From Gammaproteobacteria bacterium (GTDB taxonomy: Bacteria; Pseudomonadota; Gammaproteobacteria; Steroidobacterales; Woeseiaceae), in NCBI GenBank assembly GCA_029863305.1, contig JAOTVR010000006.1:18468-82467 (forward strand): DNA of 64,000 nt, in the 5' to 3' direction. Below the pieces are notes generated by a model that saw only the letters and a program-made list of their open reading frames with translations, was not told the origin of the DNA and did not search any database. A program made the translations under genes and the position numbers. Below, one piece after another: positions 1 through 9,987 of the stretch; within the stretch, counting starts at the first letter, position 1; the number at the start of each line of letters is the position of its first letter.

Positions 1-758
1 AATCGCGTTTGCAGCGCCGGCGACATATCGCCGATTTCATCGAGAAACAACGTGCCGCCGTCTGCTTGTTCGAAGCGCCCGACGCGGCGGGCGTCGGCGC
101 CCGTAAATGCGCCCTTTTCATGCCCGAACAGCTCCGACTCGAGCAGCTCCGCCGCGATCGCCGATGTGTTTAGCGCGACGAATGGCTTATTCGCCCGCGG
201 GCTATGTTCATGTAGCGCCCTCGCGATGAGTTCCTTGCCTGTCCCGGACTCGCCGGTAATGAGCACGGTCATGCTCGAACCGGCGAGGCGGCCAATTGAC
301 CGGAATACTTCCTGCATTGCCGGGGCCTGACCGATCAGCGATGGAATAACGCGCTGATCCTGCTGGTCGTCGCTTGCGCCGTAGCCGTTCTGCCGTGCCG
401 CCTTGCGAACGAGTTCCATCACCTCGTCGATATCGAAGGGCTTGGGGAGATATTCGAAAGCGCCGCCTTTGTAGGCGGCAACGGCATTTTCCAGATCCGA
501 GTGCGCCGTTACAACGATGATCGGCAATGTCGGACAGCTCGTGCGCAATCGCTCCAGCAGCGCGATACCACTCATGCCCGGCATGCGCACATCGGTAATC
601 AGTACGTCCGGCTGAGCGTGCCGGATCGCGTCAAGCAGGTGTTCCGCGCGCTCGAAGCCTCTGCTCTCCATGTTCGCCTGGTGCAGCGCCTTTTCGAGGA
701 CCCAGCGTACCGACTGATCGTCGTCCACGACCCACACATTAAGTCTGTCTTCTGCCAT
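1..758 (-). CDS. glnG: Nitrogen regulation response regulator NtrC, C-terminus cut by window edge
   Basis: Sigma-54 enhancer-binding activator of nitrogen-limitation genes, phosphorylated by NtrB. Read from the ATG at 758, about 252 codons are visible. The receiver domain (residues 1-120) has the acidic cluster VVDDD, the phospho-acceptor Asp near residue 56 in [10 protein letters not shown], the Thr of VVTAHS and the Lys of LPKPF. The AAA+ domain follows, with Walker A GESGTGKE, the sigma-54 contact loop GAFTGA and the Walker [10 protein letters not shown]. The rest of the AAA+ domain and the Fis-type DNA-binding helix lie outside the window. The start overlaps the ntrB stop by one base (TGATG), so the two are translationally coupled. 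NtrC boxes and a sigma-54 promoter upstream of glnA nearby fit this identity. Confidence 0.96.
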   Translation of the reverse strand, partial: MAEDRLNVWVVDDDQSVRWVLEKALHQANMESRGFERAEHLLDAIRHAQPDVLITDVRMPGMSGIALLERLRTSCPTLPIIVVTAHSDLENAVAAYKGGAFEYLPKPFDIDEVMELVRKAARQNGYGASDDQQDQRVIPSLIGQAPAMQEVFRSIGRLAGSSMTVLITGESGTGKELIARALHEHSPRANKPFVALNTSAIAAELLESELFGHEKGAFTGADARRVGRFEQADGGTLFLDEIGDMSPALQTR

Positions 759-1810
759 CAGCTTTTTTCCACCGCCTGCAGGGGAATGCGCACGAAGAAC
801 ACGGTACGGCCGGGCCGGCTTTCAAATTCGATCAGGCCGCCGTGGCGGCTCAGCAATTCCTGAGCGGCCGGCAATCCAAGCCCTGTGCCATCGGGCCGGT
901 TCGTGATCAGCGGATAAAACACCGAGTCCTGTAAGTCGAACGGAATGCCGGGGCCGTCATCTTCTATTTCTATCGAGGCGATAACCCTGTGCCGGGTGTC
1001 GCCTATCGTAAAGTTGGTCGCCGCCCGGCTCCGCAGAGTTATCGTGCCGTGACCCTCGAGCGCAGTCACAGCGTTGCGAATCAGGTTCAAAAACGCCTGC
1101 ACCATCTGGTCGCGGTCAAGATCGATCAGCGGCAACCCCGGGTCGTAGTCACGCCGAAAAGACACTTGTCTTTGTTCTTCTGCTTCGATGATGCGCACAA
1201 CGTATTCGAGTAATTCGTGCACGTTTAATGGCTGTTTGTTCGCAGGACCACCGGGGCCGAGCAAGGTGTCGACGAGAGCCGCGAGGCGATCGGTTTCACT
1301 GATGACGACGTCGGTGTACTCCTTGAGTTCATCCTCAGCCAGTTGTCTCTCCAGGAGCTGCGCAGCGCCGCGGATTCCTCCCAGCGGGTTCTTGATCTCA
1401 TGTGCGAGTTGCCGAATCATCTGCCGGCCGGCACCGTGTTGAATGAGCAGCGCATTTTCGCGACTGATCCGGGCGCGTCGGGTAACGTCGGTCATCTCCA
1501 CGAGCAGCGCAGCCTCGCCAAAGTCTACCGGTGATACGTGGCAATCGACGACGCGTTCCTTGGCGTTTACCTCCGTTCGGCCCAGGCGTATTTCATTCGC
1601 ATAGTGATCGCCCGTCTCAATGACGCGACTCAGGATGTCGCGCAATTCCGGTTCATCATCGGCAAGCCGCAATAACGACGCTCCGGCCGCGCGCCGCGCG
1701 CTGATACCCAGGATATTTTCGGCCGCGGGGTTCAGCCCGACGATCAGGAGACTCCTGTCCAGCAGGATGACACCTGAACTCAGGCTGTCGAGTATGCGTT
1801 TGGAGTGATC
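758..1810 (-). CDS. glnL: Nitrogen regulation sensor histidine kinase NtrB; start codon unresolved
   Basis: Cytoplasmic kinase/phosphatase that controls NtrC according to PII state. The conserved part begins near [17 protein letters not shown] with a PAS domain, followed by the phospho-acceptor H-box [13 protein letters not shown], the N-box [10 protein letters not shown], the G1 box [10 protein letters not shown] and the G2 box [13 protein letters not shown]. About 350 residues from position 1810 match the usual family length. The frame stays open to an ATG at 2107, but that extension lies inside the DUF4124 gene and has shadow-like composition. No in-frame ATG, GTG or TTG occurs between 2107 and 1810, so the true start is a rare codon (ATT at 1897, ATA at 1795 or a CTG) or is hidden by a sequence error. 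The listed start marks where conservation begins. Confidence 0.92.
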   Translation of the reverse strand, partial: DHSKRILDSLSSGVILLDRSLLIVGLNPAAENILGISARRAAGASLLRLADDEPELRDILSRVIETGDHYANEIRLGRTEVNAKERVVDCHVSPVDFGEAALLVEMTDVTRRARISRENALLIQHGAGRQMIRQLAHEIKNPLGGIRGAAQLLERQLAEDELKEYTDVVISETDRLAALVDTLLGPGGPANKQPLNVHELLEYVVRIIEAEEQRQVSFRRDYDPGLPLIDLDRDQMVQAFLNLIRNAVTALEGHGTITLRSRAATNFTIGDTRHRVIASIEIEDDGPGIPFDLQDSVFYPLITNRPDGTGLGLPAAQELLSRHGGLIEFESRPGRTVFFVRIPLQAVEKS

Positions 1811-1854
1811 GTCGAATCCGCCGTTGTCGTCGGAACGCTTGCCGGTTTTTCCGC

Positions 1855-2388
1855 CTAGGGCCTGGCTGTGGCGACCTTGCTCTGCTGCACGTAGAATCGA
1901 TTCGGCTGGCTGCGAATCATGAGCCGACCCGTGCTGTCGATGACTTCCGCTTGCAGGTTGTGCTCGCCGCGAAACACTTCCTCTATCTGGAAGCTCGTGC
2001 CGGTCACCACCCTCGGTTCGCCGTCGAAATACACCCGCAGCTGATGCCCGCGTTGCAGGGCCGGGCTCAACGCCAGCGAAACGTTCAGTACGCCTTCGAT
2101 ATTCCACAGCGTTTCTTCTGCGCCAGGCGAGGAAATTGACAGGCTTGCATAACGGAAGGGCTCGTCGGTTGCCTGCTCGTCGTCGTCCGCATCACGCTGC
2201 GGCGGCGGCCGGTACAGGCGCGCGCCGGTATCGCGCGAATATTCCGACAGCTGCACCACCTCGGCACCTTCCCGAGGCCGGTCGGAGTAGTGCACGATAC
2301 CGTCTTCATCCACCCAGCGGTACGCCTCAGCCAGGACGGCGCTAGCCGCCAGCAGGCACAGGAGGAGAAGAATAGCGCGTGTTTGCAT
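1855..2388 (-). CDS. DUF4124 domain-containing secreted protein
   Basis: Protein of 177 residues starting at the ATG at 2388. It has a signal peptide (MQTRAILLLLCLLAASAVLA) followed by the DUF4124 signature YRWVDEDGIVHYSDRP (residues about 23-38). The rest looks like an immunoglobulin-like beta domain with an acidic linker DADDDEQATDEP. DUF4124 proteins are periplasmic and of unknown function, and they often sit between glnA and ntrB in gammaproteobacteria, as here. An upstream in-frame ATG at 2439 would add 17 residues ahead of the signal peptide and was rejected. It probably shares the ntr transcript, since ntrB begins at or inside its 3' end. Confidence 0.85.
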   Translation of the reverse strand: MQTRAILLLLCLLAASAVLAEAYRWVDEDGIVHYSDRPREGAEVVQLSEYSRDTGARLYRPPPQRDADDDEQATDEPFRYASLSISSPGAEETLWNIEGVLNVSLALSPALQRGHQLRVYFDGEPRVVTGTSFQIEEVFRGEHNLQAEVIDSTGRLMIRSQPNRFYVQQSKVATARP

Positions 2389-2428
2389 CGAGTTAGCATA
2401 GCAACTTCGGCAGGATTTGGGGTAGTGG

Positions 2429-2451
2429 CCGGGCGGCAATTTGCCGCCCGG
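2429..2451 (-). terminator. GC-rich hairpin between glnA and the DUF4124 gene
   Basis: Perfect inverted repeat with 9-10 bp arms (CCGGGCGGCAA facing TTGCCGCCCGG), 17 bases past the glnA stop. There is no run of T after it on the minus strand, so termination of the glnA message may be partial and allow read-through into ntrBC, an arrangement known in enteric glnALG. Confidence 0.5.
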
Positions 2452-2467
2452 TTCACACTTTTTGCCT

Positions 2468-3877
2468 TTACAAGCTGTAATACATGTCGAATTCGACCGG
2501 ATGCGTGGTCATGCGCAGCCGGGTGACATTTTCCTGCTTGAGGTCGATATACGCATCGATCAGGTCATCCGAGAACACGTCGCCCGCCTTCAGGAACTCG
2601 CGGTCACCGTCCAGCGCGGCCAGTGCCTCATCCAGCGAGAACGCAACCAGCTTGAGTTCTTTCTCTTCCTCCGGCGGCAGGTCATACAGATCCTTATCCA
2701 TCGCATCGCCCGGATGAATCTTGTTCGTGATGCCGTCGAGGCCCGCCATCATCATTGCGGCAAAGGCCAGATACGGATTCGCCATCGAGTCCGGGAAGCG
2801 CACTTCGATGCGGCGCCCTTTCGGATTCGAGATGTACGGAATGCGAATGGATGCCGAGCGGTTGCGCGCCGAGTAAGCGAGAATGGTCGGCGCCTCGAAA
2901 CCTGGAACCAGCCGCTTGTAACTGTTGGTTGCCGGGTTTGTGAATGCGTTCAACGCTTTGGCATGTTTGATGATGCCGCCGATGTAAAACAGCGCCGTTT
3001 CAGACAGACCGCCATAGCCATCACCGGAAAACAGGTTTTCACCGTCTTTGAACAAGGACTGATGTACGTGCATGCCGTTACCGTTGTCGTTGACCAGCGG
3101 CTTGGGCATGAACGTCGCCGTCTTGCCGTAAGCATGCGCCACATTGTGTACGACGTACTTGAGGATCTGAACTTCGTCGGCCTTGGCCACTAACGTATTG
3201 AATTTAGCTCCAATTTCGCACTGTCCGGCAGTTGCCACTTCATGGTGATGCACTTCGGTTTCGACGCCCATGTCCTCGATCGCGAGACACATGGCCGAGC
3301 GCAGGTTGTGTAATGAATCCACCGGCGGCACGGGAAAGTATCCGCCTTTGACCGTTGGCCGGTGACCGGTATTGCCTTCCTCGATGCTGCGATCCGTGTT
3401 CCAGGCACCTTCATCCGAATCAACCTTATAGAACGCTCCCTGCATCGAGTCGTCCCAGGCAACGTGATCGAAGACGAAGAATTCGTTTTCGGGACCGAAA
3501 AATGCAGCGTCGGCGATGCCGGTCGACTTGAGATACGCTTCTGCGCGATCGGCCAGCGAGCGTGGACAACGATCATATCCCTGCATCGTCGCCGGCTCGA
3601 TGACGTTGCAGCGCAGATTGATTGTCGTCTCATCCGAAAACACGTCGACGACCGCGGATGCCGGGTCCGGCAGCAGGATCATGTCGGACTCGTTGATGCC
3701 CTTCCAACCGGAGATCGACGAGCCGTCGAACATCTTGCCATCTTCAAACAACTCCTCGTCGATCGTATGAGCGGGCACCGTTACGTGTTGTTCCTTGCCT
3801 ATCGTGTCCGTGAAACGAAAATCGACAAATTTGGCCTCAGTCTCTTTGATCAGGCCGAGTACGTCCTTGGGCTTCAT
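2468..3877 (-). CDS. glnA: Type I glutamine synthetase
   Basis: ATP-dependent condensation of ammonia with glutamate, the key step of ammonium assimilation. The product is 469 residues, exactly the length of E. coli GlnA. The start at 3877 follows a good GGAGG ribosome site; an upstream in-frame ATG would add nine residues and was rejected. Motifs include [18 protein letters not shown], the ATP/metal site [12 protein letters not shown], and [10 protein letters not shown] with NRSASIRIP. The adenylylation loop DLYDLPPEE is present, so the enzyme is the GlnE-regulated GSI-beta form. Transcription should start from the sigma-54 promoter at 3944-3959 under NtrC control. Confidence 0.98.
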   Translation of the reverse strand: MKPKDVLGLIKETEAKFVDFRFTDTIGKEQHVTVPAHTIDEELFEDGKMFDGSSISGWKGINESDMILLPDPASAVVDVFSDETTINLRCNVIEPATMQGYDRCPRSLADRAEAYLKSTGIADAAFFGPENEFFVFDHVAWDDSMQGAFYKVDSDEGAWNTDRSIEEGNTGHRPTVKGGYFPVPPVDSLHNLRSAMCLAIEDMGVETEVHHHEVATAGQCEIGAKFNTLVAKADEVQILKYVVHNVAHAYGKTATFMPKPLVNDNGNGMHVHQSLFKDGENLFSGDGYGGLSETALFYIGGIIKHAKALNAFTNPATNSYKRLVPGFEAPTILAYSARNRSASIRIPYISNPKGRRIEVRFPDSMANPYLAFAAMMMAGLDGITNKIHPGDAMDKDLYDLPPEEEKELKLVAFSLDEALAALDGDREFLKAGDVFSDDLIDAYIDLKQENVTRLRMTTHPVEFDMYYSL

Positions 3878-3943
3878 GACTTTCCTCCAGTTTCTAAAGC
3901 GCAAAAAATGCCCGGTAGGTCCGGGCCGGATTACAGAAGTCTC

Positions 3944-3959
3944 TGCAGGATGCGTGCCA
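3944..3959 (-). promoter_or_regulatory. Sigma-54 (-24/-12) promoter of glnA
   Basis: Minus-strand TGGCACGCATCCTGCA matches the sigma-54 consensus TGGCAC-N5-TTGCA at every position except the first T of the -12 element. GG and GC are 10 bases apart, as required. The predicted start is near 3933, leaving a 5' leader of about 55 bases before glnA. An imperfect NtrC-like dyad (TGCCAAATTGGTGC, about 3955-3968) overlaps the -24 element. Confidence 0.85.
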
Positions 3960-4021
3960 AATTGGTGCGCACCGTAAGTTGTTGATTGTCTTGATCTCGT
4001 GCCAGCCTGCTAATCCGCTCC

Positions 4022-4038
4022 TGCACCACTATAGAGCA
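4022..4038. promoter_or_regulatory. NtrC binding site, promoter-proximal
   Basis: TGCACCACTATAGAGCA has a perfect left half (TGCACCA) and 5 of 7 matches in the right half of the NtrC consensus TGCACCA-N3-TGGTGCA. Its centre is about 97 bases upstream of the predicted glnA start. Confidence 0.7.
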
Positions 4039-4052
4039 ATCGCTGCCGAATG

Positions 4053-4069
4053 TGCACCATTTGGGTGCG
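4053..4069. promoter_or_regulatory. NtrC binding site, promoter-distal
   Basis: TGCACCATTTGGGTGCG matches the NtrC dyad with two mismatches, both in the right half. Its centre is 31 bp from that of the neighbouring site (three helical turns) and about 128 bases upstream of the predicted glnA start, close to the E. coli glnAp2 enhancer arrangement. It also lies about 95 bases upstream of glyQ. Confidence 0.8.
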
Positions 4070-4162
4070 ATTCCTGGCGGCGTCACCCCCGGCATGAACA
4101 CCGATGCCACGCATTCTCCCAAGTCCTATATACTCCGCGGGTTTGGGACCGGTAATACACAA

Positions 4163-5095
4163 ATGACTACGGACAAACCGTCCGCTGTGCTCAGCTTTCA
4201 GGACCTGATCCTCAAGCTGCAGCAGTATTGGGCGGAGCGCGGCTGCGTCGTAATGCAGCCCTATGACAAGGAGATGGGCGCGGGCACGTTTCATCCGGCG
4301 ACGTTCCTGAGGGCCATCGGCCCGGAACCCTGGAGCGCAGCCTACGTGCAGCCGTCGCGGCGGCCGACGGACGGGCGTTATGGCGACAACCCGTTTCGAC
4401 TGCAGCATTACTATCAGTACCAGGTCGTCATCAAACCCTCGCCCGACGACTTTCAGGAGCTCTATCTCGATTCCTTGCGCGCCATCGGCATCGACACGCT
4501 GGTGCACGATATTCGCTTTGTCGAAGACAACTGGGAGTCGCCCACACTCGGCGCCTGGGGTCTTGGCTGGGAGGTCTGGCTAAACGGCATGGAGGTCACC
4601 CAGTTCACCTATTTCCAGCAGGTCGGCGGCCTTGAGTGCCGGCCCGTGACGGGTGAAATCACCTACGGTATCGAACGTCTTGCGATGTATCTGCAAGGTG
4701 TCGAAAGCATTTTCGACCTCGTCTGGACCGACGGGCCGCTGGGTCGCATTACGTATGGCGACGTTTATCACCAGAATGAAGTCGAACAGTCCCGCTACAA
4801 CTTCGACGCTGCTGATATTGATGACCTGTTTCACCAGTTCGATCATGCCGAACACGAGAGCGAGCGCCTCATCGGGCTGAATCTCGCACTCCCTGCCTAT
4901 GAACAAATGCTCACGGCATCACACGTTTTCAACTTGCTCGATGCGCGGCAGGCAATTTCAGTCAGCGAGCGACAACGATTCATTTTGCGCGTCCGCACAA
5001 TGGCCCGCGCCATAGCAGAGGCGTACTACTCCAGCCGCGAATCGCTCGGTTTCCCGATGCTGGCCTCTGTTGCCGGCGGAGACTCGACCCAATGA
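4163..5095 (+). CDS. glyQ: Glycine--tRNA ligase alpha subunit
   Basis: Catalytic subunit of the bacterial alpha2-beta2 glycyl-tRNA synthetase. The product is 310 residues (family about 300) when read from the ATG at 4163; an upstream ATG at 4052 would add 37 residues running through an NtrC box and is unlikely. Characteristic stretches are [57 protein letters not shown] and [18 protein letters not shown]. The last codon overlaps the glyS start by four bases (ATGA), so the subunits are translationally coupled. Confidence 0.98.
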   Translation: MTTDKPSAVLSFQDLILKLQQYWAERGCVVMQPYDKEMGAGTFHPATFLRAIGPEPWSAAYVQPSRRPTDGRYGDNPFRLQHYYQYQVVIKPSPDDFQELYLDSLRAIGIDTLVHDIRFVEDNWESPTLGAWGLGWEVWLNGMEVTQFTYFQQVGGLECRPVTGEITYGIERLAMYLQGVESIFDLVWTDGPLGRITYGDVYHQNEVEQSRYNFDAADIDDLFHQFDHAEHESERLIGLNLALPAYEQMLTASHVFNLLDARQAISVSERQRFILRVRTMARAIAEAYYSSRESLGFPMLASVAGGDSTQ

Positions 5096-7176
5096 GCAAG
5101 GCGAACGACTTTCTCGTCGAGATCGGCACCGAAGAACTGCCGCCAAAAGCGCTGCGCACATTGATGGGTGCATTTGCCGGCTCCCTCGAGGCCGCTGTCG
5201 ATGACGCGCGGCTGGCGCACGGCGCCGTGCACGCTTACGCGAGCCCGCGCCGCCTGGCGGTCCTGATAGAAGAGCTGCAGGCAGGTCAGGAAGACCGCAA
5301 GACGTCGCAAAAGGGCCCGCCGGTCTCCATTGCCTTCGATGACGACGGCAATATCACGCCGGCCGGTGAAGCCTTCGCCAGCAAGTGCGGGGTCGCGATT
5401 GCGGAACTCGGCCGGGTGACAACCGACAAGGGCGAATGGTTGTCCTGCGACATCGTCGAGACCGGCAAGACGGCCGCAGCCCTCATGCCCGAGCTCATCG
5501 AAAAGACGCTGGCCGGACTACCGATTCCGCGACGTATGCGCTGGGGCGCAGGCGATGCCGAATTTGTGCGCCCGATTCACTGGATAGTGCTCTTGCATGG
5601 CAGCAAGGTCATAAAAGCGCCCATCATGGGGATTACCGCCGACAACAAGTCGCGCGGCCATCGCTTTCACAGCAAGAAGCCCATTACCATCAAGGCGCCC
5701 GGTGACTATTTGCGGGCGCTCGAGGACGACGGTCGCGTCATCGCCGACTTCGACAGACGACGGCAACTCGTCGAAAGCGGCGTCACGCAACAGGCGAAGC
5801 AGGCGGGCGGCAACATCGTCGACGGCGAACTCATCTACGACGAAGTTACTGCCCTGGTTGAGTGGCCCGTGCCCATCACCGGCACATTCGACGATGAATA
5901 CCTGGAATTGCCCCGCGAGGCCATTGTCTCCACGCTGACCAGCCATCAGCGGTACTTTCCGGTGGCGGACAAGAGCGGCGCCTTGCTACCCCGCTTTGTC
6001 ACCGTTGCCAATCTTGACAGCAAGGATCCCGAGCAGGTCCGCGACGGCAATGAACGCGTCATTCGCCCGCGCCTGGCGGACGCCGCTTTTTTCTGGGACA
6101 ACGATCGTCGTACGGCCCTGGCCGTGCGCCAGGAAGCTCTGCGTGACGTCGTCTATCAACGCGGCCTGGGCAGTTTGTATGACAAGAGCGTGCGCACCGC
6201 TGCAATGGTCGAGACGCTCGCCGCAGCGCTCGGCGTCGATTCGAGCACGGCGCAGCGCGCTGCTGCATTGGCCAAGTGCGACCTGCTCACCGGGATGGTC
6301 GGTGAGTTTCCGGAGTTACAGGGCACGATGGGCCGCTATTACGCGCTGTCCGACGGCGAACCGCAGAGCGTTGCCGACGCCATCGCCGAGCACTATTTGC
6401 CGCGCTTTTCCGGCGATGCGCTGCCCACGTCAATCGATGGTCAGATCCTTGCTGTCGCCGACAAGCTCGACACGCTCGCCGGCATTTTCGTCATAGGCAA
6501 GAAACCGACTGGCAACCGTGATCCGTTCGCCCTGCGCCGGGCTGCGCTCGGCGTGATTCGCGTTCTGATCGAGTGCGAACTCGATGTCGACCTCAAGGCG
6601 ATGCTGGCGGCTGCCGTCGCAGCGCAGCCGCCAGGCAAGACAGACGCGCGGCAAACAGTCGATGAGCTGTACACGTTTATCAGCGAACGGCTGCGGCGCT
6701 ATTTTCTTGATCGGGACAAGGGTCTTGCGACCGAAACCTTTGATGCCGTGCTGGCACGCAGCCCGGCCTCGCTTCTCGATTTCGAGCGCCGCCTTGTTGC
6801 GGTGCAGGCATTCATCAAGCTCGAGCCTGCCGCCAGCCTGGCTGCTGCGAACAAGCGCATTGCGAACATCCTGAAGAAGGCCACGGTTGACAGCGGGGCG
6901 CAGGTGAAAGAGAAGTTGCTTGCCGATCCGGCAGAGGTCGCCTTGTGGTCCGCGCTTGGCGCCGCCAGGACTACGGTAGCACCGCTGTTGCAGGGCCGTG
7001 AGTACACGGCTGCGTTAACCGCGCTCGCGGAGTTGCGTGAGCCGGTTGACCTGTTCTTCGACGGCGTCATGGTCATGGCCGATGACGCGGCACTACAAAA
7101 CAACCGGCTGGCGCTGCTTGACGACTTGCGCGCACTGTTTCTCGACATCGCCGATATCTCGCGGCTGTCTATTTGA
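5092..7176 (+). CDS. glyS: Glycine--tRNA ligase beta subunit
   Basis: tRNA-binding subunit of bacterial glycyl-tRNA synthetase, 694 residues, the normal length. The N-terminus [16 protein letters not shown] is diagnostic. The centre includes RGHRFH, an HD-like region ([23 protein letters not shown]) and [21 protein letters not shown], and the C-terminal part is the anticodon-binding-like DALR region. It overlaps glyQ by four bases and the downstream acyltransferase by one base (TGATG), giving a three- or four-gene operon. Confidence 0.98.
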   Translation: MSKANDFLVEIGTEELPPKALRTLMGAFAGSLEAAVDDARLAHGAVHAYASPRRLAVLIEELQAGQEDRKTSQKGPPVSIAFDDDGNITPAGEAFASKCGVAIAELGRVTTDKGEWLSCDIVETGKTAAALMPELIEKTLAGLPIPRRMRWGAGDAEFVRPIHWIVLLHGSKVIKAPIMGITADNKSRGHRFHSKKPITIKAPGDYLRALEDDGRVIADFDRRRQLVESGVTQQAKQAGGNIVDGELIYDEVTALVEWPVPITGTFDDEYLELPREAIVSTLTSHQRYFPVADKSGALLPRFVTVANLDSKDPEQVRDGNERVIRPRLADAAFFWDNDRRTALAVRQEALRDVVYQRGLGSLYDKSVRTAAMVETLAAALGVDSSTAQRAAALAKCDLLTGMVGEFPELQGTMGRYYALSDGEPQSVADAIAEHYLPRFSGDALPTSIDGQILAVADKLDTLAGIFVIGKKPTGNRDPFALRRAALGVIRVLIECELDVDLKAMLAAAVAAQPPGKTDARQTVDELYTFISERLRRYFLDRDKGLATETFDAVLARSPASLLDFERRLVAVQAFIKLEPAASLAAANKRIANILKKATVDSGAQVKEKLLADPAEVALWSALGAARTTVAPLLQGREYTAALTALAELREPVDLFFDGVMVMADDAALQNNRLALLDDLRALFLDIADISRLSI

Positions 7177-7910
7177 TGTTGTGGCTGCGCGGACTGATCT
7201 TCACTTTCGTCATGTACGGCGCCGCGCTCGTTGGGTCCTCGCTGGTCGTGTTGCTGTTCTGGGCGCCGCACAGGGTGCGCTGGGCTGTCGCCGTTGGCTG
7301 GGCCGACACCTGCCTCTGGGCCGGGCGTTTTTTTTGCGGTCTCGATGTACACACCGAAGGCCGGGAGAATATTCCTGATGAGCCGTGTGTCTTTCTGATC
7401 AAGCACACGACGGCGCTCGAAACCTACTGGCAAATCGCCGCGCTGCCGCCTTCGTGTTGGGTGCTGAAGCGTGAGTTGCTGTGGCTACCGGTTTTCGGCT
7501 GGTCGCTGGCGGTGATGCGCTCGATTGCCATCGATCGCAAAGCCGGCGGATCGGCCGTGAAGCAGGTCATCGCAAAGGGCAGAGACCGGCTCGCCTCGGG
7601 CATGAGCGTCTGCATTTTTCCGGAAGGCACGCGCATGCCACCGGGCGAAACGCGCCGCTACGGCGTCAGCGGCGCGGCGCTCGCCCAGGAGGCCGCTTGC
7701 CCGATCGTGCCGGTGGCGCACAATGCCGGCGACTTTTGGCCCAAGCGCGGCCTTCGCAAGCGCCCCGGCCAGATCCGCTTTTGTATCGGCCCGCCGATCG
7801 ATCCAGCCGGACGGCGGCCAAAGGAAACAAACGTTATTGCGCAGCAGTGGGTCGAAGCGAAGATGGCCGACATCAGCGATTTCTATAAGGAACGCGCACA
7901 TGGAACCTAA
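7176..7910 (+). CDS. 1-acyl-sn-glycerol-3-phosphate acyltransferase family protein (PlsC-like)
   Basis: Membrane lysophospholipid acyltransferase of 244 residues. N-terminal hydrophobic segments (LRGLIFTFVMYGAALVGSSL and following) precede the catalytic HX4E box (HTTALE), a common variant of HX4D. Motif III is FPEGTRMPPGE, followed by a proline-rich AACPIVPVAHNAG segment. The ATG at 7176 overlaps the glyS stop; a TTG three bases earlier is also possible. A PlsC-like gene directly after glyS is common in gammaproteobacteria. The substrate (phosphatidate synthesis or lipid remodelling) cannot be fixed from sequence alone. Confidence 0.9.
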   Translation: MLWLRGLIFTFVMYGAALVGSSLVVLLFWAPHRVRWAVAVGWADTCLWAGRFFCGLDVHTEGRENIPDEPCVFLIKHTTALETYWQIAALPPSCWVLKRELLWLPVFGWSLAVMRSIAIDRKAGGSAVKQVIAKGRDRLASGMSVCIFPEGTRMPPGETRRYGVSGAALAQEAACPIVPVAHNAGDFWPKRGLRKRPGQIRFCIGPPIDPAGRRPKETNVIAQQWVEAKMADISDFYKERAHGT

Positions 7911-9543
7911 GCATATCTGCACGACTTTTTTGTTTCTCGCCCTCAGTGCCTGCGGCGCCGGTCAGCCGCCGCCTGTTACCGACAGGGACGGCGCCCTGGA
8001 TGCCGTCACGGCGCAGAAGCTCGAGGCACATGTCGCCTACCTTGCCGACGATGCACTCGAGGGTCGCATGGCCGGCGAGCCCGGTTACAACGAGGCGGCA
8101 CAATATGTGGCCGACCGCTTTGCCGGATTTAGCCTTGAGCCCGCTGGCGAGGATGGCTGGTTTCAGCAGGTGCCACTGATAACGTATCGCCTCGATGAGG
8201 AAAGCGCGGCGCTCATCGCTCACCGCGACGGCGAAGACACCGAGCTGCTGTACAAAGAGCACTTCGCAATGTCCGGCGACAAGGTTCGTGAGACAAGAAG
8301 CGTGCGTGCCGAGGTCGTTTATGTCGGTTTCGGCGTGCATGCGCCGGACCTCGGCTACTCCGACTATGATGGTGTTGATGTCGAGGGCAAGATCGTTGCT
8401 GTGTTTAGCAACGCGCCGGCGTCTTTTCCGCACAACGAGCGCGCTTATTATGCGTCCAACCGGACCAAGGCCGAGCAGGCGATAGCCCGCGGTGCGGTCG
8501 GTATTATCGGTCTGGTATCCAAGCGCATGGAAGAGTACTTCCCCTGGGAGCGAGTGATGCTTGAACTGGGCACCAGGCCCGGAATGGCCTGGGTCACGCT
8601 CACCGGCGAGGCCGCGGACTATTATCCGGAGCTGCGCGGCAGCGCGATGATCAACGTCGACATTGCAAGAGAGCTGTTCGCCGGCACCGCCATTTCTTTC
8701 GACGAAGCACGCACAGCAACCGAGGCGTCAACGCCTGCGTCGACTCCGCTGGGCTTCGAAGTGACACTTAGCAGCAAAACGACACACGACATGGTCACGA
8801 GCCCCAACGTGATTGGTATCGTGCGCGGAACCGACCCGGAACTGGCCGATGAGTACGTCGTCTACAGCGCACACCTCGATCACAACGGGGTCGGCGCGCC
8901 CGTTGACGGCGATGCCATCTACAACGGTGCGTACGACAACGCGATGGGTGCTTCGCTGTTAATCGAGACAGCAAGAGTCTTTGCCGCGTCGCCACCGCGC
9001 CGCTCAGTCTTGTTCATTGCCGTAACGGCAGAAGAGCGTGGATTGCTCGGCTCCGATTACTTCGCGCACTACCCGACCGTACCGACCGCATCGATGGTCG
9101 CCAACGTCAATCTCGATATGCCTTTGTTTCTTTATCCGGTCGCCGACATCATCGCGTTCGGCGCCGAGCACTCTTCGCTCGAGGCAACGGTCGAGGCCGC
9201 TATCCGCATCGAAGGTTTCGAATTAACGCCGGACCCGATGCCCGAAGAAACCATCTTCATTCGCTCCGATCAGTACTCGTTTGTGCGCAAGGGTGTACCC
9301 GCGACCTTCCTCGTCCCCGGCTTTGGCTCGCTCGACCCCGATATCGACGGTCAGGCCGTCGTTGAGGATCACCGCAAGAACCATTACCACCGCCCTTCCG
9401 ACGACCTGACGCGCCCTGTCGATTGGGACTCTGCGGTGCGATTTGCACGCGCTAATGCGCGCATCGGCTATGCGATCGCCGACGACGATGCGCGACCGAC
9501 GTGGAACGAGGGAGACTTTTTCGGCGAGACATTTGCTCCCTGA
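7900..9543 (+). CDS. M28-family zinc aminopeptidase, probable lipoprotein
   Basis: Exported dizinc exopeptidase, 547 residues. The N-terminus MEPKHICTTFLFLALSAC ends in a lipobox (LSAC), suggesting a lipid anchor. A PA-type insert (about residues 130-270) precedes the peptidase domain. Zinc and catalytic positions are visible in YSAHLDHNG, NGAYDNAMGASLLIE, the acid-base TAEERGLLGSDY, VNLDMPLF and the C-terminal HRKNHYHRPSDD. The ATG at 7900 overlaps the acyltransferase by 11 bases, so the gene is probably co-transcribed with glyQS-plsC. The peptide substrate is unknown. Confidence 0.9.
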   Translation: MEPKHICTTFLFLALSACGAGQPPPVTDRDGALDAVTAQKLEAHVAYLADDALEGRMAGEPGYNEAAQYVADRFAGFSLEPAGEDGWFQQVPLITYRLDEESAALIAHRDGEDTELLYKEHFAMSGDKVRETRSVRAEVVYVGFGVHAPDLGYSDYDGVDVEGKIVAVFSNAPASFPHNERAYYASNRTKAEQAIARGAVGIIGLVSKRMEEYFPWERVMLELGTRPGMAWVTLTGEAADYYPELRGSAMINVDIARELFAGTAISFDEARTATEASTPASTPLGFEVTLSSKTTHDMVTSPNVIGIVRGTDPELADEYVVYSAHLDHNGVGAPVDGDAIYNGAYDNAMGASLLIETARVFAASPPRRSVLFIAVTAEERGLLGSDYFAHYPTVPTASMVANVNLDMPLFLYPVADIIAFGAEHSSLEATVEAAIRIEGFELTPDPMPEETIFIRSDQYSFVRKGVPATFLVPGFGSLDPDIDGQAVVEDHRKNHYHRPSDDLTRPVDWDSAVRFARANARIGYAIADDDARPTWNEGDFFGETFAP

Positions 9544-9567
9544 CCCTGCTGGCGGGCGCCAGGCAGA

Positions 9568-9987
9568 TCAGTTGCGACTTCCGGGTGCTTCACCCAGGCT
9601 CTTCAGCTCGGCGGCCTCGGCTTCTGTCAATGCGTAAATTCTGTGAATCCGGCAACCCCGAATCGTATCGAAACGCGCGCGGATCCTGCGGCTGTCCCAG
9701 CGCTCGTCGGCAACGATGCGACTGTTGTCGCTCAGCTCCCAGCAGCGACGATCAAAGTCAACCAGATAGGTGTCATTGCGCCCCTTATAGATCAGGAAGT
9801 AGTCGTCGATGGACTCCCAGCTGTCCTGTGCTCGCGACTCGATCGCGTCCATTTCTTCGAGCTGACGAACGTCAATAAAATCGCGTACCGCCTGAACCTG
9901 ATCTTGCCTGCTGGTGCTGTCATTCGCGTCGTGCGCCGCGCACGCCGTGATCAGGGCGCTGGCAGTGATCAACATGGCCGTCTTCAT
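9568..9987 (-). CDS. DUF6491 family lipoprotein
   Basis: Small exported protein of 139 residues from the ATG at 9987. MKTAMLITASALITAC is a lipoprotein signal with the lipobox ITAC. The mature domain contains FIDVRQLEEMDAIESR, YLVDFDRRCWEL and the terminal Arg/Cys-rich RIRARFDTIRGCRIHRIYAL, matching my recollection of DUF6491 (function unknown). A strong GAGGAG ribosome site lies inside the end of the upstream gene, and the two overlap by four bases (ATGA). An upstream in-frame ATG at 10146 was rejected because it precedes the signal peptide by 53 shadow-like residues. Confidence 0.8.
   Translation of the reverse strand: MKTAMLITASALITACAAHDANDSTSRQDQVQAVRDFIDVRQLEEMDAIESRAQDSWESIDDYFLIYKGRNDTYLVDFDRRCWELSDNSRIVADERWDSRRIRARFDTIRGCRIHRIYALTEAEAAELKSLGEAPGSRN

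Noticed and set aside
1811..2107. N-terminal extension of ntrB to the ATG at 2107
   Set aside because: It overlaps the DUF4124 coding sequence in another frame, is arginine-rich and unlike any NtrB N-terminus.
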